Counted from the first letter of the stretch, positions 16,023-23,946 are shown. The stretch is DNA of 27,368 nt from Negativicoccus succinicivorans (GCF_018373335.1 NZ_JAHAHH010000005.1:1-27368); one strand, 5' to 3'. The notes: generated from the letters alone by a model not told the origin. Numbers and translations: made by a program.

Positions 16023-17419
16023 ACTTCCTCCTGTTCCGGGATCGGTCCCCGATAATCCCCGTCAAAGCAGGCAAAGCAAAGATCCTCTTTACGCAAACCC
16101 GCAATCGCTTTGGCCAAACCTTCCTGCGACAGGAAATGCAAACGGTCGGCGCCGATATGTTCGCGAATTTCTTCCACCGTATGCGTGACCGCGATCAGCT
16201 GATTCCGCTCCGAAGTGTCGATGCCGAAATAGCAAGGATATTCCACCGTCGGTGAAGAAACGCAAAGCGCGATTTCTTTGGCGCCCGCGTTGCGCAGTAA
16301 ATTGATAATAATCCCGCTCGTCGTGCCGCGCACGATCGAATCGTCGACCAAGACGACGCGCTTGCCGGCGACGTTGTTGATGACCGGGTTAAGTTTCATT
16401 TTGACGGAACGTTCCCGCATCTCCTGCGTCGGCTGAATAAAGGTGCGTCCCATGTAGCGGTTTTTAATCAGGCCTTCCGCGTAGGGAATCCCCGACGCGC
16501 GCGCATAGCCGATCGCCGCGACGTTGCCGGAGTCCGGCACGCTCATGACGATATCGCCCGTGAAGCCGGATTCTTCCCATAACAGGGCGCCCATGTTGAG
16601 GCGCGCATCGTACACGCTTTCCCCGTCCAAAACCGAATCGGGGCGCGCGAAATACACGTATTCAAACGAGCAGCGCGCTTGCCGACGCTTGCTTTGCGGC
16701 GTGACAAGAGAGCTGAAATGCGGACCGTCGGCGGCGATACGCACGATTTGTCCCGGCGCAATGTCGCGGACAAATTTCGCGCCGACCGAATCCAGCGCGC
16801 AAGTTTCGGACGCCAAGACCCAGCCGGTATCCGTAGCCCCGAGGCACAACGGACGATAGCCTTGCGGATCGCGTACGCCATACAGTTCCGTCGCCGTCGC
16901 GACCACTAAGCAGTACGCGCCGTCGATTTGCTGACACACATCTTGCAAACGTTCCGTGACATCGCGGCCCACGGAACGCGCGAGTAAATTGACGATGACT
17001 TCCGTGTCCATCGTCGTGCGAAATGTCGTGCCGAGTTTAATTTGTTTTTCCCGCAACAAGCGAGCGTTCACAAGGTTGCCGTTATGCGCGATCGCAACCG
17101 GACCGAGGTCCGTTTCCACCTGCAACGGCTGCACGTTTTCTTTAATGCTGGCGCCGGTCGTGGAGTAACGCACATGACCGATCGCGATTTTGCCGTTATC
17201 CGCCGGCAACTTCCGGAACACTTCCGTGACCAGGCCCATGCCCGCCTGCGTCGTCATCGTTTGGCCGTCGGCGACCGTGATCCCGGCGCTTTCCTGACCG
17301 CGATGCTGCAACGCAAACAAACCGTAGTAGGCGGACAGGGGCACCGAGGTGTCGGGGTCATAAATCCCGAACACCCCGCACTCTTCCTCAATGCGGTCCC
17401 AGATGGAATCGTACGCCAT
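16013..17419 (-). CDS. purF: Amidophosphoribosyltransferase, propeptide and 4Fe-4S type
   Basis: This 468-residue enzyme commits PRPP to purine synthesis. Cys14 in EEECGVFGIYD is the N-terminal nucleophile exposed after removal of a 13-residue propeptide, as in the B. subtilis type. The PRPP-binding loop is VVLVDDSIVRGTTS. Cysteines in QARCSFEYVYFARPDS, TVEYPCYFGIDTS and EDLCFACFDGDY match the four ligands of the 4Fe-4S cluster in Bacillus PurF, so an oxygen-sensitive cluster enzyme is predicted, fitting an anaerobe. The ATG shares one base with the purC stop (TGATG). Confidence 0.96.
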   Translation of the reverse strand: MAYDSIWDRIEEECGVFGIYDPDTSVPLSAYYGLFALQHRGQESAGITVADGQTMTTQAGMGLVTEVFRKLPADNGKIAIGHVRYSTTGASIKENVQPLQVETDLGPVAIAHNGNLVNARLLREKQIKLGTTFRTTMDTEVIVNLLARSVGRDVTERLQDVCQQIDGAYCLVVATATELYGVRDPQGYRPLCLGATDTGWVLASETCALDSVGAKFVRDIAPGQIVRIAADGPHFSSLVTPQSKRRQARCSFEYVYFARPDSVLDGESVYDARLNMGALLWEESGFTGDIVMSVPDSGNVAAIGYARASGIPYAEGLIKNRYMGRTFIQPTQEMRERSVKMKLNPVINNVAGKRVVLVDDSIVRGTTSGIIINLLRNAGAKEIALCVSSPTVEYPCYFGIDTSERNQLIAVTHTVEEIREHIGADRLHFLSQEGLAKAIAGLRKEDLCFACFDGDYRGPIPEQEEVCP

Positions 17420-18135
17420 CAGTTTTCTTTTCCTGTCAGGCGGCGCAACATTTCATGATACGCCTCTTCCACATTACCGAGATCGCGACGGAAACGATCT
17501 TTGTCGAGTTTTTCCAAGGTATTGGCATCCCAGAAACGGCAGGTATCCGGAGAGATTTCATCGCCGAGCAAAATGTTGCCTTTCGTGTCTTTGCCGAATT
17601 CCAATTTGAAGTCGACCAAAATAACTTCCTTTTCCGCCAGGAATTTTTTCAGAACATCATTGACTTTGAACGCGAGTTTCGTGATGGTGTCCAAGTCTTC
17701 CTGCGACGCGATGTTGAGCGCGCGAATGTGGTACGTGTTGATCAGCGGATCGTCGAGATCATCATCTTTCAGGCAAAATTCAATCGTCGGGAAAGCGAGT
17801 TTTTCGCCTTCTTCGCGGCCGTAGCGTTTCGCCATCGAGCCGGCACAGCGGTTGCGGATAATGACTTCCAACGGAATAATCGAAAGTTTTTTGACGCGCT
17901 GTTCACGGTCATCCAAGCGTTCGATGAAATGCGTCGGCACACCGTTTTTCGCCAAAAGATCAAAGAAAAATGTCGTAATCTTATTATTTAATACGCCTTT
18001 GTCGGTAATGGTGCCTTTTTTCGCGCCGTTGAATGCCGTCGCGTCATCTTTATAGCGAACGATAACTTCGTCGTCGCGATCCGTTTTGAATACCTTTTTC
18101 GCTTTGCCTTCGTACATCATTTCCAATTTTTTCAT
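17419..18135 (-). CDS. purC: Phosphoribosylaminoimidazole-succinocarboxamide synthase (SAICAR synthetase)
   Basis: This 238-residue enzyme condenses CAIR with aspartate using ATP. It has the typical start [20 protein letters not shown], the substrate segment [21 protein letters not shown], and [20 protein letters not shown] followed by [11 protein letters not shown], all PurC signatures. Two adjacent ATG codons exist (18138 and 18135). The second is used because GAGGG is closer to the usual distance, but either is possible. The 48-base gap to purE has no terminator. Confidence 0.96.
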   Translation of the reverse strand: MKKLEMMYEGKAKKVFKTDRDDEVIVRYKDDATAFNGAKKGTITDKGVLNNKITTFFFDLLAKNGVPTHFIERLDDREQRVKKLSIIPLEVIIRNRCAGSMAKRYGREEGEKLAFPTIEFCLKDDDLDDPLINTYHIRALNIASQEDLDTITKLAFKVNDVLKKFLAEKEVILVDFKLEFGKDTKGNILLGDEISPDTCRFWDANTLEKLDKDRFRRDLGNVEEAYHEMLRRLTGKEN

Positions 18136-18186
18136 CATGACCCTCTTTCTCCGTCGTTCGGCGGAATCAATAAATGACTGTTCTGA

Positions 18187-18669
18187 TTATAATTCAGCTT
18201 GCAGTTTTTGATCTTTCTTCTCTACTTTTTCGGCCTGTTCTTTGCGGTAATCGGTAAATTGCCGCGCGAGTTTTTCATCGCTTGCCGCGCCGATTTGGAT
18301 CGCGAGCAGCGCCGCGTTTTTCGCGCCGCCGATGGCAACCGTCGCCACCGGCATGCCGCTCGGCATCTGCACAATGGCCAACAGCGCATCGAGCCCGCCT
18401 AAGCTGGCCGCCAACGGTACGCCGATCACGGGGCGGCAGGTCAGACTTGCCACTACGCCCGGTAAATGCGCGGCCGCGCCCGCGCCCGCGATAAAGCAGG
18501 TCGCACCGGCCGCTTCTTCATCATGCACGAATTGCGCCAATTTTTCCGGCGTGCGATGCGCCGACGCAATCGCCACACGATGTTCGACACCGAATTCTTT
18601 CAGTATTTTGACAGCGCCCTGCATGACTTGCCAGTCGGAGTCGCTGCCCATAACTACCGCTACTCTCAT
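18187..18669 (-). CDS. purE: N5-carboxyaminoimidazole ribonucleotide mutase, class I
   Basis: A 160-residue PurE. The start [20 protein letters not shown] gives the phosphate loop with Ser-Asp-Ser. [12 protein letters not shown] is the class I signature with His38, and [19 protein letters not shown] follows as in the family. Class I enzymes convert N5-CAIR to CAIR and normally work with PurK, which is not in this operon and would have to be elsewhere. The C-terminus ([18 protein letters not shown]) is a charged helical extension. The ATG has AAGGAGGA just upstream and follows the permease stop by 9 bases. Confidence 0.95.
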   Translation of the reverse strand: MRVAVVMGSDSDWQVMQGAVKILKEFGVEHRVAIASAHRTPEKLAQFVHDEEAAGATCFIAGAGAAAHLPGVVASLTCRPVIGVPLAASLGGLDALLAIVQMPSGMPVATVAIGGAKNAALLAIQIGAASDEKLARQFTDYRKEQAEKVEKKDQKLQAEL

Positions 18670-18678
18670 ACATCCTCC

Positions 18679-20052
18679 TTATTCACTTAAAAAGATATAG
18701 CGCGCCACAATGAGCACCGCTAAGATATAGACGATCAGGTGGACTTCCCGTGCTTTGCCCGTCACTATTTTCATCAACGGATAGGCGACCAGACCGGCCG
18801 AAATACCGTTGGCAATACTGTACGTAAACGGCATCATGACAATAGTCAAAAACGCCGGGAACACTTCCGTGAAATCGGAAAAATCAATTTGCTGCACGCC
18901 TTCGAGCATCAATGCGCCGACCAAAATCAGCGCCGGGCTCGTCGCGACATCCGGAATCAAGAGCATGACCGGTGCTAAGAACAAACTGATAATAAATAAG
19001 ATGCCGCAAGTGACCGCGGTCAGACCCGTACGTCCGCCCGCGCCGACGCCGGCCGCGCTTTCGACGAACGCCGTGACTGTGCTCGCGCCCAAGAGCGAAC
19101 CGAGCGATACGCCGCACGCATCGACGAACAATGCCTTGCCCATGCCGGGGAAGCGTCCCGTTTTCGGATCGACCAGACCCGCTTTCGTCGCCGTGCCGAT
19201 CATCGTGCCCATCGAGTCAAACAGTTCCACAAAGGTAAACGTAAAGATGATCGTAATCAGACCCATATGAACCGCGCCTAAAATATCCAACTGGAAGAAC
19301 GCGTTATTGCTGAAATCCGGCAACATGAACGGCGTGAAATTCGGCGGCAACTGCGCCACTCCCGTCGCGTACGCGACTACCGTCGTCGTCAAAATGCCGA
19401 TCAAAATCGAACCGTTAATCCCGCGGCCCATTAAAAGCGCGGTAAACAAAAGTCCGAACACCGTCACCAAGTGGCGCGGATTATCCAGCGCGCCCAGTGT
19501 AAATAATGTATCATTCGTCGTCGCGACCGTATGTCCGCCGCCGGCCACCGCCGCCGCCAGCGTATCCGGCGAAAGCGATAAGGCGACCGTCATCAGGCCG
19601 CTCATTTTTAAACCGATGATCGTGATGAAAAGACCGATCCCGACGGTAATCGCCGCTTTCAAGCCGTTGGGGATGCCTTCAATAATCATTTGCCGCACAT
19701 GCGTGAGCGTCAACACCAAAAAGACAAGGCCGGAAATAAAAACGGCGCCCAAGGCGGTTTGCCAAGGCACACCCATGCCCAATACCACGGTAAACGCATA
19801 AAAAGCAATCAAACCGACGCCCGGCGCCAAACAAATCGGGTAATTTACGAACAATCCCATCGCGATCGTAATGATGCCCGACGCGAGACAAGTCGCGATC
19901 AGCACCGCGTTTTTATCCATCCCCGCCGCACCCATGACGCTCGGTGCGACAAAGAGGATGTACGCCATGGTGATGAACGTCGTAATCCCCGCCATGATCT
20001 CCGTCTTGACATCCGTATTGCGCTCTTTCAGCGCAAACAATTTCTCCAGCAT
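18679..20052 (-). CDS. NCS2/AzgA-family purine permease (PbuG-like)
   Basis: This 457-residue inner-membrane transporter has about 12-14 hydrophobic helices. It starts LEKLFALKERNTDVKTEIMA and continues with GITTFITMAYILFVAPSVM, which is characteristic of the AzgA branch (guanine/hypoxanthine PbuG, adenine permeases). Other family blocks are GLGLIAFYAF-like VGLIAFYAFTVVLGMGVPWQ, TFVELFDSMGTMIGTA and SLGSLLGASTVTAFVESAAG. It is the first gene of the purine operon, 9 bases ahead of purE, so uptake of preformed purines and de novo synthesis share one message. The precise base transported cannot be told from sequence. Confidence 0.93.
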   Translation of the reverse strand: MLEKLFALKERNTDVKTEIMAGITTFITMAYILFVAPSVMGAAGMDKNAVLIATCLASGIITIAMGLFVNYPICLAPGVGLIAFYAFTVVLGMGVPWQTALGAVFISGLVFLVLTLTHVRQMIIEGIPNGLKAAITVGIGLFITIIGLKMSGLMTVALSLSPDTLAAAVAGGGHTVATTNDTLFTLGALDNPRHLVTVFGLLFTALLMGRGINGSILIGILTTTVVAYATGVAQLPPNFTPFMLPDFSNNAFFQLDILGAVHMGLITIIFTFTFVELFDSMGTMIGTATKAGLVDPKTGRFPGMGKALFVDACGVSLGSLLGASTVTAFVESAAGVGAGGRTGLTAVTCGILFIISLFLAPVMLLIPDVATSPALILVGALMLEGVQQIDFSDFTEVFPAFLTIVMMPFTYSIANGISAGLVAYPLMKIVTGKAREVHLIVYILAVLIVARYIFLSE

Positions 20053-20109
20053 AATTCCCTGCTTTCCGCCGCATTCACAGCTATAATTTCGAGGCTAAAT
20101 CCTGACTTT

Positions 20110-20138
20110 ATTGTACAAAGCCGAGCGAATAATGTCAA
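20110..20138 (-). promoter_or_regulatory. Promoter of the purine operon
   Basis: Minus strand TTGACA (20138-20133), 17-base spacer, TACAAT (20115-20110): 11 of 12 consensus positions. The start near 20103 leaves a leader of only about 50 bases, too short for a purine riboswitch aptamer plus expression platform. Confidence 0.85.
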
Positions 20139-20167
20139 CGAAAAATCAGAATGTGAACTTAGATTTT

Positions 20168-20761
20168 CTATTTATTGTTCTCTATGTTCCGAACATTTTT
20201 ATTGTTTTTCCATTGTGCCGCGATCGTTTCCAAATCATCGCTGATGGTTAAAATAGATTGTTCATCCGCCGGCAAAAAGCCCGACTGCAGCACGCGCTCG
20301 AAAAGTTGCGCCGCGCCATCGTAAAAACCGCCGACATTGTACATGGAAACGCTGCCGTCAACCAGCGCCAAGTGTCGCCACGAAAGCACTTCATAAATTT
20401 CTTCCAGCGTACCGACGCCGCCGGGCAGCGCCACAAAATGATCCCCGAGCTCGATCATGCGCGCTTTGCGCTCGTGCATCGTGGAAACGATTTCAAGCCG
20501 ATCCAAGCCCCGATGCGCCTGCTCTTTATCGACCAGAAAGCGCGGCATGATGCCCCATGTTTTGCCGCCCGCCGCCATGACGCTGTCGGCGACAACGCCC
20601 ATCAGGCCGATTTTACCGCCGCCAAAAACGAGCGTCGCGCCGAGCTCGCCGATGCGCGTTCCCAAAGCGACCGCCACGTCACGGTACATGGCCTCATTGC
20701 CGAAGCGCGAACCGCAATACACAACAATTTTCAAAGTATTCTTCAGATCCTCCGCAATCAT
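20168..20761 (-). CDS. LOG-family (TIGR00730) nucleotide 5'-monophosphate phosphoribohydrolase
   Basis: A 197-residue Rossmann-like protein. CGSRFGNEAMYRDVA near the N-terminus, FGGGKIGLMGVVADSVMAAG and ALPGGVGTLEEIYEVLSW (PGGxGTxxE) are the diagnostic LOG/lysine decarboxylase-like motifs. Relatives cleave nucleoside monophosphates such as AMP to base plus ribose 5-phosphate, so a purine salvage or turnover role next to the pur operon is plausible but unproven. The ATG overlaps the ridA stop (ATGA). The Asn/Lys-rich C-terminus (WKNNKNVRNIENNK) runs to within 30 bases of the pur promoter. No clear terminator separates the two transcripts. Confidence 0.9.
   Translation of the reverse strand: MIAEDLKNTLKIVVYCGSRFGNEAMYRDVAVALGTRIGELGATLVFGGGKIGLMGVVADSVMAAGGKTWGIMPRFLVDKEQAHRGLDRLEIVSTMHERKARMIELGDHFVALPGGVGTLEEIYEVLSWRHLALVDGSVSMYNVGGFYDGAAQLFERVLQSGFLPADEQSILTISDDLETIAAQWKNNKNVRNIENNK
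20174..20196. promoter_or_regulatory. PurBox-like palindromic site upstream of the purine promoter
   Basis: The palindrome ATGTTCCGAACAT (20184-20196) contains CCGAAC followed by ATT, the core of the Bacillus PurR PurBox (AWWWCCGAACWWT). Next to it ATTGTTCTCTAT (20174-20185) is an imperfect inverted half. The site lies 36-63 bases upstream of the -35, a position used by PurR in Bacillus. It overlaps the end of the LOG gene; the match is partial and no purR is visible here. Confidence 0.25.
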
Positions 20762-21141
20762 TGCGCGCCCTCATCATACGCGATGACATCGACAACGACG
20801 GCGCCGCCTTTCGGCAGTGCGGAAACTTCCACGCAAGTGCGCGCCGGCTTGGTCGCTCCGAAAAATTCCGCGTACGCTTCGTTGAGCGTTTGGAACCCGC
20901 CCATGTCGGTAATATAGAGCGTTACTTTAACAATATCTTCTTTTGAAAGTCCGGCCGCCTCTAAAATCGCCGCCGCATTGGTAAGCGCCTGCACGAGTTG
21001 CGCGACCGCATCGTTTGGCAGTTCGCCCGTGGCGGGATCCAATCCCAACTGACCCGACACATAGCACCAGCCGTTCGCCGTTTTCCCCTGTACATACGGG
21101 CCGACTGCCGCCGGCGCCTGATCAGTAATAATATTCGCCAT
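20758..21141 (-). CDS. ridA: RidA-family reactive imine deaminase
   Basis: A 127-residue member of the YjgF/YER057c/UK114 family, which hydrolyses 2-aminoacrylate-type imines formed by PLP enzymes. It has the expected start AVGPYVQGKTANGWCYVSGQ, KVTLYITDMGGFQTLNEAY, and the C-terminal block KPARTCVEVSALPKGGAVV, where the Arg of ARTCVEV is the active-site Arg that binds substrate carboxylate. Length equals the family norm. The ATG at 21141 has AAGGAGG eight bases before; an earlier in-frame ATG has no such site. It forms a two-gene operon with the LOG gene and is divergent from tetR. Confidence 0.94.
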   Translation of the reverse strand: MANIITDQAPAAVGPYVQGKTANGWCYVSGQLGLDPATGELPNDAVAQLVQALTNAAAILEAAGLSKEDIVKVTLYITDMGGFQTLNEAYAEFFGATKPARTCVEVSALPKGGAVVVDVIAYDEGAQ

Positions 21142-21185
21142 GCTGTTTTCCTCCTTAATGTTCATCTGAGTATGTTTCTATTCGT

Positions 21186-21214
21186 ATCATAGCGGAAACA
21201 GTGCCCCGCTGCAA
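21186..21214 (-). promoter_or_regulatory. Promoter of ridA-LOG
   Basis: Minus strand TTGCAG (21214-21209), 17-base spacer, TATGAT (21191-21186). Its -35 lies only 6 bases from the -35 of the opposing tetR promoter. Confidence 0.7.
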
Positions 21215-21220
21215 ACGCGC

Positions 21221-21249
21221 TTGACAGCCTTCCGACCGTCGGCTATAAT
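21221..21249 (+). promoter_or_regulatory. Consensus promoter of tetR with palindrome in spacer
   Basis: TTGACA (21221-21226), 17 bases, TATAAT (21244-21249): a full consensus match. The spacer holds the palindrome CCGAC-C-GTCGG (21232-21242), a likely operator, probably for autoregulation. The leader to the tetR ATG is about 165 bases and includes a 5-bp hairpin GTCCG/CGGAC near 21380-21402. Confidence 0.8.
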
Positions 21250-21422
21250 TTTTTTGCTTTATCCGTCGAAAGTTGCGGTAAGATTAACGCTTTGCTAAAA
21301 TACATGTAAACAAATGATCGTTATAAACGCTGATTTTTCACTGCATTTCATTTTCTCATTTCGTTGTTCATGAGTTACGTCCGGACTTATTTTCTACGGA
21401 CAGCCGTGTGAGGAGACGTATT

Positions 21423-22049
21423 ATGAATCGCAAATTAACAGGCAAAGGCTTACGAGTTCGCGACCGTATGATCCAGGAAACCGCGCGCATCATCCGCGAA
21501 CAAGGATTCAAACAGGCGACTGTCCGCGCCATTTCCGAGCGCGCCGGCGTGAATATCGCTTCGATCCGCTACTATTTCGGCTCGAAAGATGAGCTGATTG
21601 GAGCCGCCATCGACTATTTGATGAACAATTTCGAAAATATTGTTCACTACTTGGAAAAAGGGGATGTCGCTCCGGAAGATCGGTTATTTTCGTTTATGCG
21701 CAATTATTTGCGCTTAGCGAATATCCACCCCGCGTTGTACCGCTCGATTTCGTATTCGCCGACGGAAGAGCATCAGAATACGTATTTCATCTACACCAAT
21801 TTATTGCATGACCGTTGCTGGGATCCCATTTTGCGGACGATTTCCGAATACACCGGCATACGCGATCAGGCGCTTTTGCAAATTAAAACGCTCCAGCTTT
21901 TCGCGTCTCTCGAATATCCGCTGATTCTCCATTCCAATCAATCGGATATGCCGGGCGTCAACTACATTTATCCGGATCATTTGGATGACTACATTCGCGT
22001 GCTGATCGCGTCTCTGAAGAATACCAAAGATATTCCGACGGGCAAATAA
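21423..22049 (+). CDS. TetR/AcrR-family transcriptional regulator
   Basis: This 208-residue protein has an N-terminal TetR DNA-binding domain (about residues 12-60): RDRMIQETARIIREQGFKQA leads into TVRAISERAGVNIASIRYYF and GSKDELIGAAIDYL, with the usual Y-F-x2-K-x2-L ending. The C-terminal all-helical half, the ligand domain, is not assignable. The start is ATG at 21423 with GAGGAG seven bases upstream; a GTG five codons earlier overlaps that ribosome site. The gene is alone on its strand. It faces ridA divergently, and mobile DNA begins right after it, so any regulated gene once located downstream may now be displaced. Confidence 0.9.
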   Translation: MNRKLTGKGLRVRDRMIQETARIIREQGFKQATVRAISERAGVNIASIRYYFGSKDELIGAAIDYLMNNFENIVHYLEKGDVAPEDRLFSFMRNYLRLANIHPALYRSISYSPTEEHQNTYFIYTNLLHDRCWDPILRTISEYTGIRDQALLQIKTLQLFASLEYPLILHSNQSDMPGVNYIYPDHLDDYIRVLIASLKNTKDIPTGK

Positions 22050-22063
22050 AACGCAAATCAATC

Positions 22064-22090
22064 AAAAAAACACCTCGCTTTAGGCGGGTG
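22064..22090 (-). terminator. Imperfect hairpin after tetR, possible disrupted terminator
   Basis: CACCTCGC ... GCGGGTG pair imperfectly around TTTAG, preceded by seven A on the plus strand (a T-run on the minus strand). The left half looks like a terminator arm whose perfect partner would be GCGAGGTG plus T-run; the right half has changed, suggesting a junction near 22085. Confidence 0.4.
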
Positions 22091-22120
22091 GGCATGGGGA
22101 TTTTTAATCTCTGAAAAATT

Positions 22121-22157
22121 CGGCATAGTCGTTTTTATAGCGACTATGCCGTTTTTT
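22121..22157. terminator. Strong hairpin terminator at the end of the recombinase frame
   Basis: Perfect 11-bp stem CGGCATAGTCG / CGACTATGCCG with a 9-nt loop; T-runs lie on both outer sides. The TAG stop of the minus-strand chimeric frame lies inside the stem. It probably ended the recombinase message close to the end of the mobile element. Confidence 0.8.
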
Positions 22158-23319
22158 CGTTTGTGGCTGTGTCCGGCAAGGCGAACGCACCGATGCAGTT
22201 GTAGATCATTTTGATGCGCTGCACACGCTTGCCATCGACCTTTTCAGCTTTGTACACATAGACCCGTTCTACGAACTCACGGATGATTTCTGCGGTCAGT
22301 TCCGGGATTTCTGTGTACTTGCGTACCAATGTGAGGAAGTGGTCTGCATTGAGGGTGCTTCCCTTGTCCGTGGCAATGGATGCCCGTAGCTCCGTTACCC
22401 GCTGTTCAAGGGTATGCTGCTCGGCTTCATAGTTGGCGATCATCTTGGCAAAACGCTCTGAGTAGGCTGTTGGGTCATATACCACAGGACTGATTTTTGT
22501 GAGAAGGTCGGTGCTGTGGTGTTCGGTGAACTCCCCGGTGTCGATATGCAGAGTGCCGTTTTTGCAGTTGAAGATGTAAATATCCGCATCGAAACTGCAG
22601 AAGGAGATGGGATGGTAAACCTGTGCATCCTTGAGAATATTGACCCGATTGTTGTGGCGCTGCCAACGGCTGGCGTATTTCATGTAGGACTTGCGTTTAT
22701 CCTCGTCCTTGATTTCAAGGGCGAAGGTGTACATGAGATTAGCCAGTTCCATGCAGTATTTCATGGCTCGGAGATTGCCTTTGTCCAGTTTCCAGACGCC
22801 GCCCTCGTAGTAAAACCACATCTTCCGTTCCGGCACATAGCGCAGTCGTTCTTGGAAGAAATCAGCGAAAATGTGTCCGGCGCCGATGTCGTTCCACGGA
22901 TACTTGGAGGCGTCCATAGGGTCAAGTTCCTTCAGCCGACACACACCGAAGTCCTCGGCTGCGGAGCGTGGGATGATAGGTTTGTAGTAGTCGGTCATGC
23001 GGGGCACCGCCTTTTCAATGGAGATATTGCCGTAGGTGTCGGCCCCACGGAGGCTGTCCCACTTTTCACGCATCAAGCCGGACTGCCGGAAAAGCCTGTC
23101 CATCTGTGCCTTGTCACCGCTGCACCAGAATGCCAAGATGGAAACCAAGGCAGCGTCTGCTTCGCTCTGGCTCTTGTACCTGGTGATGTCCACGTTCCAA
23201 AGGCGCTTGAACTTCTCTCCGTTTTTGGAGGATGCTGCCTTGCTGATGACCTCCTCATCACTGAGGTAGCTTTCGCCGTGAGCTGCCACAGCGGGTGTGG
23301 ATGGAGTGGGGCGGCGCAT
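22144..23319 (-). pseudogene. Chimeric primase fragment fused to serine-recombinase C-terminus
   Basis: The 391-codon frame joins two unrelated parts. Residues 1 to about 285 resemble the middle of phage/plasmid primases: a PriCT-like segment (YLSDEEVISKAASSKNGEKF, then SEADAALVSILAFWC), then PERKMWFYYEGGVWKLDKGN and DIYIFNCKNGTLHIDTGEFT, stopping before the helicase Walker motifs. Residues about 286-391 match the C-terminal coiled region plus DUF4368 of large serine recombinases (Tn4451 TnpX/Tn1549 type): NYEAEQHTLEQRVTELRASI, LNADHFLTLVRKYTEIPELT, AEIIREFVERVYVYKAEKVD. The catalytic Ser domain is absent, so it cannot recombine. The frame is open upstream to 23394 without a clear ribosome site, so the 5' end is also probably lost. 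A deletion joining two genes of one element explains it best. Confidence 0.75.
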
Positions 23320-23380
23320 ATAGGTGTCGAGCAGCCAGACGAGCGCATCTGCCGTTTCTGCTAATTGAGCGGATGGTTTT

Positions 23381-23800
23381 GAAATTTTCTTTCCTCAGTA
23401 CAAGCCGAAAAAATCAACCCTCTGCTTACTAGCCACGGGAGCGGTCAAAACTTGAGGGTCTTGCGAAAAATTCCTGCTCCCACTTTCCACCGGACACGAG
23501 ATTGCCGTTTGGCCCCCAATCTGTGAAACTTTTTCTCTCCACATACATAGAAAAAATCTGGGGAAATTTTTCTCCTCACTCACCCCTGCGGATGAGAGGT
23601 GCCAATTTACGAAGGATTTTGAAATTTTCCTCTCCCCAGTTGGCACTTGGTCAGCACAAGCCGTTTTGACGAAGGGTTTTGAGAAATTTTTGCCTTCTCT
23701 ACACCACTGCGGAATAGAATCCCGTTTGGCCGAAATAATTTGAAATTTTCCTTCCTCATCTCACTACCGAGGATTTGAAGTGCCCTTTTTTCAAAATTTG
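23381..23800. repeat. Degenerate ~60-nt tandem repeat field
   Basis: The core GAAATTTT(T/C)C followed by a CT-rich tract recurs at about 23381, 23465, 23525, 23563, 23621, 23683 and 23742. Several intervals are 58-61 bases; two are 84 and 38. Shared downstream words include CCGTTTGGCC (twice), AAGCCG(TTTTGAC) and GAAGG(A/G)TTTTG. Copies are diverged, unlike CRISPR repeats. No gene is supported in 23395-23946: the open frames found there simply follow the repeats. Possible roles are iteron-like replication or partition sites of the element, or decayed sequence. Confidence 0.6.
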
Positions 23801-23824
23801 CGAGCAGTTTTTGAAAAAAGGGCA
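23781..23824. repeat. Perfect 16-bp inverted repeat
   Basis: TGCCCTTTTTTCAAAA (23781-23796) and its exact complement (23809-23824) flank a 12-nt loop. It lies at the edge of the 60-nt repeat field. It could be a terminator, a protein-binding site or an origin-type cruciform. Confidence 0.7.
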
Positions 23825-23860
23825 AAAAAATAAGCCGAAGCACCTTGATTGCGCTCCGGC
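23824..23860 (-). terminator. Minus-strand terminator without an upstream minus-strand gene
   Basis: Minus strand: GCCGGAGCGC and GTGCTTCGGC pair (10 bp with G-U pairs) around a 7-nt loop, followed by TTATTTTTTT. The gene it should terminate is absent: the sequence beyond 23880 carries the plus-strand restriction cassette. Confidence 0.6.
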
Positions 23861-23890
23861 AAAACTTCCGAAAAAAGCATCTGCATGATG

Positions 23891-23919
23891 TTTAAAAATT
23901 CACATTTTCGTGATATACT
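23891..23919 (+). promoter_or_regulatory. Promoter of the restriction-modification cassette
   Basis: TTTAAA (23891-23896), 17 bases, TATACT (23914-23919) with a TGn extension directly before the -10. The start near 23926 is about 21 bases before the GTG of the XRE gene. Confidence 0.6.
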
Positions 23920-23946
23920 GTAAAAAAACGACTTGGAGGTGCTTTC

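Noticed and set aside
20053..20109. Purine riboswitch ahead of the permease
   Set aside because: The predicted leader is about 50 bases and lacks the conserved three-way junction, so there is no room for an aptamer.
23381..23800. CRISPR array
   Set aside because: Repeats are strongly diverged, spacing is irregular at the left end, no sharp repeat/spacer division exists and no cas gene is present.
23395..23843. Minus-strand frames of 83 and 78 codons
   Set aside because: They follow the 60-nt repeats, have no convincing ribosome sites and show no recognisable domain.
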